DNA of 7,262 nt from Candidatus Saccharimonadota bacterium (GTDB taxonomy: Bacteria; Patescibacteriota; Saccharimonadia; Saccharimonadales; Saccharimonadaceae): positions 1 to 7,262 of the forward strand of contig JAGCSL010000083.1 of the NCBI GenBank assembly GCA_017964115.1, given 5' to 3'. Positions 1 through 4,750 of this stretch are shown here, piece by piece. Position numbers and translations under genes: made by a program. Numbering within the stretch: the first letter of the stretch is position 1; each line of letters begins with the position of its first letter. Under the pieces are notes generated by a model, which worked only from the letters and a program-made list of their open reading frames with translations, did no database searches and was not told the origin of the DNA.

Positions 1-1604
1 CTAGCTTCGGTAAAAGCGGCGTAAATCGTCTCAAGGCTAAAGGCAGTTCAATGCGAGATATTGTCGTCTTTGCGATGGGTACCAATGGCGGCGTTACTCA
101 AGATGCAGTCGATAATTTAATCAAGGTAACTGGCGAAAAGAGAAAAGTCGTTTTAATGACGGAATATATTTCAAAAAGCGACTTGAGCGGCCCGACGGAC
201 CAAACGCTTAAACGAAATGAGGAAGTTAAGAAGGCGGCAGCGCGTTACGAGAATATTGTAATCGCCGACTGGTTTAATGCTGTAAAGAGCGAGCCGGGCA
301 AGTATATTAATATCGGTAGTGACCAGAGGTGCCATCCGACTGACGAAGGCAAGAAGCTCTTTGCGAAAGTGATCGCCAAGGGCATTACGAAAACTGGCGG
401 CAGCGACGGTAGCGACAAAACCATGGTTAACATCACGTGGCAAGACGGCTGGATCACTGGCGGCATGGACGGCTATAATAAAGAATCTGCCGTTGCGGCC
501 GACGCGGCTGGTAAGTTCAATCTAGAAGACTCGTCGCATACTGGCCAATTTGCTACCGGCGGAAAAGCGAATAAAATAACCCTTCACTATACAGTTGGTA
601 CCGACCAAGGTGGTGGTGGTGGCCTAAAGCTTTATGGTGGCGGTTATCCAGCCCATTTCACGATTAATTTGCCAAAGAAGGAAGTCTTTCAGCATTTTTC
701 AATTAATCAACCGTCTGATGCTGTGGCTTCACATGACAAAACAGCCGGTATTCAAATTGAAATTATCGGTACAGGCGATAATCAATTCGGTAAGCAGTGG
801 AATATATTTGACAAGGAATCATATGGCGACGAAGAGTGGATTTATCTTGCGACGCTATTAGTCGGTATCGGCTCCGAGCTAGGCATTCAACTTGATACCA
901 GTGTTGAATGGGAAAAACCAGTTCGTTTTGCGGCCGGCGATCCGGGTGACAAATTCAAGAACACCACCGGTATTGCCGCACATATGCACGTGCCAGATAA
1001 TGACCACACCGATACAGGCAATATTTGGCCAATGTTGTCCGACGCACTTGAAAAGGTGGGTGCGGGTTCCGGTAAAGACCAATGTGGCAAGAGCAGAAAC
1101 TCCATGATTGAGGGCGGCCTAACGCTCGAGCAGGCAGAAAAACTTGCGAAATATTATAGAACTACGGTTGGTGGACCGTATAATGTACCAGGCGTCACAG
1201 AAACTGTGATGACGAAATGGAATTGTGTGTCGTTAAGCCGCTGGTTTACGAATGCGTTCACAGATGCAAAGTTTGGCGAAGGAAACGGTAGGGATGTCGC
1301 AGCTAATACGAAGAAGGCTTCCGGGCTCGAATCTGGAACCGAACCGCAGCCGTGGGGACTATTCTCTGTAACTAAAGGTAAAACAATGTGTGGCTCCGCT
1401 CTATGCGGTCACACAGGGGCAGTTGTGGGGGTGCAGAATAGTAAAGTAATTACTATTGAAGCGGCCTGGGGCGTAGCTGATTATACGGCAGCCATCGAGC
1501 GCGATATGTCGTATTTTGAAAACACAGTATACGGCGACACTTTTGTTTACTTCGGCAATCATTTCCAAGCAGATAAACTACAAGATTTAATGGATACTTT
1601 ATAG
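1..1604 (+). CDS. Multidomain cell-wall hydrolase: SGNH + Amidase_2 + CHAP (5' partial)
   Basis: This large peptidoglycan-attacking protein has its 5' end outside the window. The frame is open from base 3, and the first ATG (51) lies inside a domain, so it is not the start. Residue numbers count from that ATG. Residues 1-110 are the end of an OatA-type SGNH domain, with GTN at 10-12 and a terminal D91/H95 pair followed by PT; the catalytic Ser is upstream. Residues 170-330 match Amidase_2 (MurNAc-L-Ala amidase). Expected zinc ligands are H179, H311 and D321, with 10 residues between the last two as in AmpD, and E237 is the likely catalytic Glu. H319 stands where AmpD has Lys, a variant I recall from phage-type lysins. 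Residues 390-500 match a CHAP cysteine peptidase/amidase with C392, H454 and E470. A Gly-rich loop (187-191) comes from a short GGT repeat. The protein probably acts outside the cell, but the N-terminal signal or membrane region cannot be seen. The following gene is 9 bases away. Confidence 0.85.
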   Translation, partial: SFGKSGVNRLKAKGSSMRDIVVFAMGTNGGVTQDAVDNLIKVTGEKRKVVLMTEYISKSDLSGPTDQTLKRNEEVKKAAARYENIVIADWFNAVKSEPGKYINIGSDQRCHPTDEGKKLFAKVIAKGITKTGGSDGSDKTMVNITWQDGWITGGMDGYNKESAVAADAAGKFNLEDSSHTGQFATGGKANKITLHYTVGTDQGGGGGLKLYGGGYPAHFTINLPKKEVFQHFSINQPSDAVASHDKTAGIQIEIIGTGDNQFGKQWNIFDKESYGDEEWIYLATLLVGIGSELGIQLDTSVEWEKPVRFAAGDPGDKFKNTTGIAAHMHVPDNDHTDTGNIWPMLSDALEKVGAGSGKDQCGKSRNSMIEGGLTLEQAEKLAKYYRTTVGGPYNVPGVTETVMTKWNCVSLSRWFTNAFTDAKFGEGNGRDVAANTKKASGLESGTEPQPWGLFSVTKGKTMCGSALCGHTGAVVGVQNSKVITIEAAWGVADYTAAIERDMSYFENTVYGDTFVYFGNHFQADKLQDLMDTL

Positions 1605-1608
1605 GAGG
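1603..1608 (+). promoter_or_regulatory. Shine-Dalgarno overlapping upstream stop codon
   Basis: AGGAGG begins inside the TAG stop (1602-1604) of the hydrolase and lies 5 bases before the ATG at 1614. The overlap suggests that terminating ribosomes reinitiate on the next gene, so the two proteins are probably made together. Confidence 0.85.
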
Positions 1609-1613
1609 CGATT

Positions 1614-2717
1614 ATGGCAACGAATAGAAATAGCGATGAATATGAGCCAATTATCAAAGTTAATCCGATAACTATCGTATTATTGTTCGTTGGCTTAATT
1701 ATGGTTGTTGCGCTCGTAATTGGTATTAAAGCTTGGAGCGATAGCTTACATGCCGACAAGCAACTGACGGTTAGCAATCTATCTTCAAAGATTCAGAATA
1801 TGCCAGGCAGTGCCAAAAAGCGTGTTCAACAGGCTCTATATCAGACCGCGCGCGTAAATATTCCCTACGATCAAGAAGTTCCAACGACTGGCGCCAAAGT
1901 GCGAGAGAGCCAGACGGTAACTAGTCTAATGGATCGTGATACGAACGTTTATTTTGCGCATTTTATTGTTGATATCGAATCACTTGAGCAATCATATGAC
2001 GTTCAAGTTGAATGGGTTGTCGACACGGCCTACGAGAAAAACCTATCGGGTTACCCAGTTCAAATTGGCTGCGTCGGAGAAAATGACAAAATATATAAGA
2101 ACTTTGATTGTACAGATATTCAGAGCGCAAACGGCATCATTGATGGAAATACGCTTGTGACTGCCTATAATTCCGCCGGAATCCCAAACATGGTCAAGCT
2201 AAGCGAGTCCGGAATGACCGATGGCGCATACAATAAATTATATAGAGTTATAATACAGTACTTCGGTTCTATGTATGGCGATGTTCGTCTATCATTAGAC
2301 AAGACCAGCTTTGTGGCGAATGAGGGTAAATATGAATTTGATCTTATCTCGGTCGAAAAGAATAAATATCATTGTTTTGTCGAGACAGAAGGGCAAGATT
2401 TTAAACTTAAAATTAGTAATAATGGCGACGAATTGTATAGCTATGATAGCTCAATCTTCGTTTCGCCAAAACGCAATCCGCTTTCGTTAGATAAGCGATA
2501 TTTGCCGCACTATGGAACAACTGCAAAAACTAGGGTGGACTATACATTTAATAAGCGCATCGATGATGAATATGAGATATCAATTAACGCCTGTAAAAAA
2601 CAATCCATAAAAGATGAGGCATTAACGGAAGTTGCCGATTGGCTCGAAAATCTTGGCTACGATATTAATGATTTCAATGTGAAGATGCCAGATTACTGTG
2701 ATGGTGGCGCCCACTAA
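1614..2717 (+). CDS. Single-pass membrane protein with large extracytoplasmic domain, unknown function
   Basis: I do not recognise a family for this 367-residue protein. It has a short polar, mostly acidic N-terminus, one strong transmembrane helix at about residues 18-40, and a soluble remainder of about 325 residues. The remainder is rich in alternating beta-type segments (about 110-155 and 225-330) and ends with a helical stretch near 333-346. The five cysteines (C153, C166, C254, C327, C362) could form disulfides if the domain is outside the cell, and C153/C166 are the closest pair. The layout is that of a membrane-anchored, outward-facing protein, although charge does not settle the topology. 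The start is set by AGGAGG 5 bases upstream. Its coupling to the wall hydrolase suggests a shared envelope role, such as anchor, partner or regulator of the hydrolase; this is inferred from position only. The gene ends with tandem stops, TAATAA. Confidence 0.85.
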   Translation: MATNRNSDEYEPIIKVNPITIVLLFVGLIMVVALVIGIKAWSDSLHADKQLTVSNLSSKIQNMPGSAKKRVQQALYQTARVNIPYDQEVPTTGAKVRESQTVTSLMDRDTNVYFAHFIVDIESLEQSYDVQVEWVVDTAYEKNLSGYPVQIGCVGENDKIYKNFDCTDIQSANGIIDGNTLVTAYNSAGIPNMVKLSESGMTDGAYNKLYRVIIQYFGSMYGDVRLSLDKTSFVANEGKYEFDLISVEKNKYHCFVETEGQDFKLKISNNGDELYSYDSSIFVSPKRNPLSLDKRYLPHYGTTAKTRVDYTFNKRIDDEYEISINACKKQSIKDEALTEVADWLENLGYDINDFNVKMPDYCDGGAH

Positions 2718-2724
2718 TAAAAAC

Positions 2725-2760
2725 GCTTGTGCTAAAATAAAGTTATGAAAAAGCGCAAGC
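2725..2760 (+). repeat. Inverted repeat around the GH13 promoter and start codon
   Basis: The arms are GCTTGTGCT (2725-2733) and AGCGCAAGC (2752-2760). They pair over 9 positions with one G-U wobble and leave an 18-base A-rich loop. The left arm covers the TG and first base of the extended -10, and the loop contains the ATG at 2745. It could act as a DNA operator or as a hairpin in mRNA read through from upstream. It may also be chance, because the right arm is coding sequence. Confidence 0.4.
2730..2745 (+). promoter_or_regulatory. Extended -10 promoter giving a leaderless GH13 mRNA
   Basis: TGcTAAAAT (2730-2738) matches an extended -10 element. There is no recognisable -35 element about 17 bases upstream (2710-2715 reads CCCACT), which fits extended -10 promoters. 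Normal -10 to +1 spacing puts transcription start at 2745, the A of the start codon. No Shine-Dalgarno lies between the upstream stop and this ATG, which agrees with a leaderless message. I see no terminator after the preceding gene, so some readthrough is possible. Confidence 0.6.
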
Positions 2761-4163
2761 TGATTTATCAAGTTTATCCTACGGCAATCGGTTCTTTGCG
2801 TGATATTACTGATAAGATTCCCCTCATCGCTGAATTGCAACCAGACTATATTTGGCTCAGTCCAATTTTTCAAAGTCCATGGGTAGATGGCGGCTATGAT
2901 GTTTCGGATTACTGTAAAATTGATCCACGTTTTGGCAATATGGCCGATTTCAATAGGCTAGTTACTACGGCCAAAAAGCATAATATCGGCATTCTCATGG
3001 ATCTTGTACTTAATCACACATCCTCTGAGCACCCATGGTTTAAAAAATCCGAACGTCACGACCCCTGGTATAAGGATTATTACGTCTGGCTAGATAAACC
3101 GCTCAACTGGGATTCGTTCTTTGGTGGCCCAGCTTTCGACTATAATTCAAACCGTGGCAAGTACTATCTGCATCTGTATGATCGTACGCAACCAGACTTG
3201 AACTTCAGTAATCCTCGCGTAGTAAAAGAGTTTAAAGATATTATCAAGTTTTGGACTGATCATGGCGTAGTGGGCTTTCGGGTCGACTCCGCCAATGTCC
3301 TAGCCGAAGACGCGCTCAAGTCCGGCATTTTGCCGCGTATCTCTGGCTTCTTTAATTACTATCAAACCAAAGAAACGGTCGCCATTCTCGAAAAACTGCT
3401 CAGTTCTAGCAAAATTTTTACCATCGCCGAACCAATTGGTGGCGAATTCATGAGTCACGCGCGCTTTCGTGAGCTTACGCGCAAGGCTTTCGACGCGGCT
3501 TTTAATGTTGGCACGCTCGACGTCGCGGATACGTTCTTATCTATTAAAGATCGTTTCTATCCACTGAATTATCGCAAATGGTTCCGTAAATTGGCCAAAT
3601 GGAGCCAAGAAGAAAAGTTCTCGCTTGCTATCGAATCTCATGATACACCTCGCGCGCCGTCGCGCTTCAATGCCGATCCAAAAGTGCTCGCAATGATGCA
3701 ATTCCTCTTGCCGAGTAACTTTCCATGTATTTATCAGGGCCAAGAAATTGGCACCCCTAACGCTAATCTTAGTAACAATATTAATGATTATCCAGGCGTC
3801 CAGTCGCGTATGATTTATCGTCGTTTGCGTAAAGAGGGTAAAACTAAAGCCCAAGCCATGAAGCAAGTCAAGCTGTCTTCGCGCGACAATGCTCGTCAAC
3901 CGATTGACTGGGGCGAATATATGCTCCAGGAGGGAGACGAGGATTCGGTATTGCTATTCTATCGCAAGCTTACGCAACTTTGGCGCACTGACCCAGTGCT
4001 TATTAACGGCAATCTTAAAGTTAAAAAGACTAGTCGCAAGGGCATTTTTGATTTTGAACGTCGTTACGGGAAAGAGAAATATTTCATCCACTTAGATTTT
4101 TGTGGCCGCACCAAATCCTATTGCAAAAACTCAAAAGGTGAAACTATCATAGGTTGCCGCTAA
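2745..4163 (+). CDS. GH13 alpha-glucosidase / alpha-amylase family enzyme
   Basis: This is a glycoside hydrolase family 13 enzyme that would cleave alpha-glucosidic bonds in short malto- or isomalto-oligosaccharides or in disaccharides. The classic regions are all present: GYDVSDY (50-56), DLVLNH (86-91), GFRVD with nucleophile D181, IAEP with acid/base E229, and ESHDTPR with stabiliser D300. The opening IYQVYP and the later IYQGQEIG (329-336) match the oligo-1,6-glucosidase-like branch. The residue after the nucleophile is Ser182. In this branch Val there usually goes with alpha-1,6 activity and Ala or Thr with alpha-1,4, so linkage preference is uncertain. At 472 residues it is shorter than the roughly 550 usual in the branch, mainly through a reduced C-terminal beta domain after about residue 400. 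There is no signal peptide, so it should be cytoplasmic. The start is supported by its promoter, and the next promoter begins 3 bases after its stop. Confidence 0.92.
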   Translation: MKKRKLIYQVYPTAIGSLRDITDKIPLIAELQPDYIWLSPIFQSPWVDGGYDVSDYCKIDPRFGNMADFNRLVTTAKKHNIGILMDLVLNHTSSEHPWFKKSERHDPWYKDYYVWLDKPLNWDSFFGGPAFDYNSNRGKYYLHLYDRTQPDLNFSNPRVVKEFKDIIKFWTDHGVVGFRVDSANVLAEDALKSGILPRISGFFNYYQTKETVAILEKLLSSSKIFTIAEPIGGEFMSHARFRELTRKAFDAAFNVGTLDVADTFLSIKDRFYPLNYRKWFRKLAKWSQEEKFSLAIESHDTPRAPSRFNADPKVLAMMQFLLPSNFPCIYQGQEIGTPNANLSNNINDYPGVQSRMIYRRLRKEGKTKAQAMKQVKLSSRDNARQPIDWGEYMLQEGDEDSVLLFYRKLTQLWRTDPVLINGNLKVKKTSRKGIFDFERRYGKEKYFIHLDFCGRTKSYCKNSKGETIIGCR

Positions 4164-4165
4164 AC

Positions 4166-4201
4166 TTGACATACGACAGAATCTATGCTTAAATATAAAA
4201 G
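4166..4201 (+). promoter_or_regulatory. Near-consensus sigma70-type promoter for the small-protein unit
   Basis: A perfect -35 TTGACA (4166-4171) is followed by a 17-base spacer and the -10 TTAAAT (4189-4194), preceded by the extended -10 dinucleotide TG at 4186-4187. The predicted start is about 4201, only about 15 bases before the GTG of the leader reading frame. This is the strongest promoter in the window by eye, so the small genes behind it may be well expressed. It begins right after the stop codon of the GH13 gene. Confidence 0.8.
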
Positions 4202-4215
4202 CTGGAGGCTTTTTC

Positions 4216-4293
4216 GTGTTCTATGCCTACAGCGCACCTATCAACTGCCAGTTTCGCTGGCCACTCCGTTATGGAGGTGAATGCTATGTCTAA
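4216..4293 (+). CDS. 25-codon leader peptide (upstream ORF)
   Basis: This short frame starts with GTG at 4216 and ends at TAA 4291-4293. A GGAGG Shine-Dalgarno (4204-4208) sits 7 bases before the GTG and only about 3 bases from the predicted 5' end of the mRNA. The peptide is rich in aromatics (seven of 25: two Phe, four Tyr and one Trp), has cysteines at residues 11 and 23, and ends YGGECYV. Its last codons GGA GGT GA also form the Shine-Dalgarno of the next gene, and its stop overlaps that gene's start by 8 bases. This arrangement suggests either a regulatory leader peptide that couples translation or a genuine small protein. I do not recognise the peptide. The competing ATG at 4223, in the frame of the next gene, is 14 bases from GGAGG and so less well placed. 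Confidence 0.55.
   Translation: MFYAYSAPINCQFRWPLRYGGECYV
4235..4280 (+). promoter_or_regulatory. Ribosome-binding site with possible sequestering hairpins
   Basis: GGAGGTGA (4273-4280) precedes the ATG at 4286 and fixes that start over the in-frame ATG at 4223. CACCT (4235-4239) can pair with AGGTG (4275-4279), enclosing a 5-bp hairpin (GCCAG 4247-4251 with CTGGC 4257-4261). Alternatively CTCC (4264-4267) can pair with GGAG (4273-4276). Both pairings hide the site, and both lie inside the leader frame, so a ribosome translating the leader would open them. The site is clear; its control by folding is inferred from short pairings. Confidence 0.45.
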
Positions 4294-4603
4294 AAAGAAA
4301 CAGAATCGTCTGACTCGAGTCGTCTCGTACTTGCATAGTCGTAAATTTCTCGATGAGAGTTGCTTCGAGGATGGCGAAATAACCGAAGACGATTTTCTGG
4401 AGGGAGGGGAAGACGACATGACAAAACAGAAGAAAGAGATGGTTCACGACAAGCTCATGGATGCTTTCGCGGTAGTCACGATTGTCGGCGGATGCGCCGC
4501 ATTCTTCGTAGTCGCCTGTGGCGCTACTTACTACTCGCTGAAAGGAACCGCGAACCTGTTCAAGGCCATCGGCAAAGTAGGCTCCAGCCTCATCAAGCGC
4601 TAA
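4286..4603 (+). CDS. Small membrane protein, unknown family
   Basis: I do not recognise this 105-residue protein. A basic N-terminus (MSKKKQNRLT) is followed by a strongly acidic stretch (about residues 23-44), a second basic segment (48-56), one hydrophobic transmembrane helix at about 59-83 with cysteines at 70 and 78, and a cationic, probably amphipathic C-terminal tail (about 86-105) with Lys at 93, 97 and 104. I chose ATG 4286 because GGAGGTGA lies just upstream. An in-frame ATG at 4223 would add 21 residues but is poorly placed relative to a Shine-Dalgarno. The gene overlaps the leader frame by 8 bases and ends 25 bases before a terminator. A hydrophobic helix with a cationic tail fits a bacteriocin-like, toxin-like, holin-like or membrane-stress peptide, but function cannot be assigned. 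The separate strong promoter and terminator support a real gene. Confidence 0.7.
   Translation: MSKKKQNRLTRVVSYLHSRKFLDESCFEDGEITEDDFLEGGEDDMTKQKKEMVHDKLMDAFAVVTIVGGCAAFFVVACGATYYSLKGTANLFKAIGKVGSSLIKR
4399..4420 (+). promoter_or_regulatory. Possible internal translation start
   Basis: GGAGGGAGGGGA (4399-4410) lies 7 bases before an in-frame ATG (4418-4420). Starting there would give a 61-residue product that keeps the basic segment, transmembrane helix and cationic tail but lacks the acidic N-terminal part. The purine run also encodes Glu-Gly-Gly-Glu, so it may simply be coding sequence. Confidence 0.35.
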
Positions 4604-4628
4604 GCGCAGAAAGGACACGACATACATG

Positions 4629-4660
4629 GCCTCGGGCAATGCGCCCGGGGTCGATTTTTT
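4629..4660 (+). terminator. Intrinsic terminator of the small-protein unit
   Basis: A 9-bp GC-rich stem has left arm GCCTCGGGC (4629-4637), loop AATGC and right arm GCCCGGGGT (4643-4651), with two G-U pairs. It is followed by a run of six T at 4655-4660. It separates the unit from fusA, whose promoter begins about 20 bases later. Confidence 0.88.
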
Positions 4661-4681
4661 CTTTCAATACTTTTAAAAATA

Positions 4682-4697
4682 TGTTATGATAAATCCA
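4682..4697 (+). promoter_or_regulatory. fusA promoter, extended -10
   Basis: TGtTATGAT (4682-4690) is an extended -10 element. The region 17 bases upstream (TTTCAA, 4662-4667) is only a weak -35 match. The predicted start is about 4697. It shares the TGnT-A-rich form with the promoters of the GH13 gene and the small-protein unit. Confidence 0.65.
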
Positions 4698-4750
4698 AAC
4701 GCTTACAAGAGCTATTATTGCTATTGTCTAAAAATAATTAAAGGAACTAT
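4697..4750 (+). promoter_or_regulatory. fusA 5' leader and ribosome-binding site
   Basis: The predicted leader is about 54 bases and A/T-rich. ACAAGAGC (4705-4712) can fold with GCTATTGT (4720-4727) around a TATTATT loop, with one internal mismatch, giving a weak hairpin. The Shine-Dalgarno AAAGGA (4740-4745) lies 5 bases before the ATG. I see no known riboswitch or r-protein binding site. Confidence 0.5.

Noticed and set aside
610..624. GGT trinucleotide repeat in the amidase domain as a phase-variation tract
   Set aside because: Only four GGT units plus GGC, and gain or loss of a unit keeps the frame, so it cannot switch the gene on or off.
3537..3899. 120-codon open frame antisense to the GH13 gene
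   Set aside because: It is opposite a well-conserved coding region that includes the HDTPR and YQGQE motifs, with no start signals. It is a shadow frame.
4223..4285. In-frame extension of the small membrane protein to ATG 4223
   Set aside because: The nearest Shine-Dalgarno is 14 bases away and fits the GTG at 4216 better. ATG 4286 has its own GGAGGTGA, and the extra 21 residues look non-coding.
4241..4639. 132-codon minus-strand frame opposite the small membrane protein
   Set aside because: There is no promoter or ribosome site on that strand, whereas the plus strand has a full promoter, two ribosome sites and a terminator.
4626..4676. 16-codon frame (ATG at 4626) with AAAGGA upstream, spanning the terminator
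   Set aside because: It runs straight through the terminator hairpin and T-run, so it would be truncated in most transcripts. The Shine-Dalgarno match is short and chance is likely.
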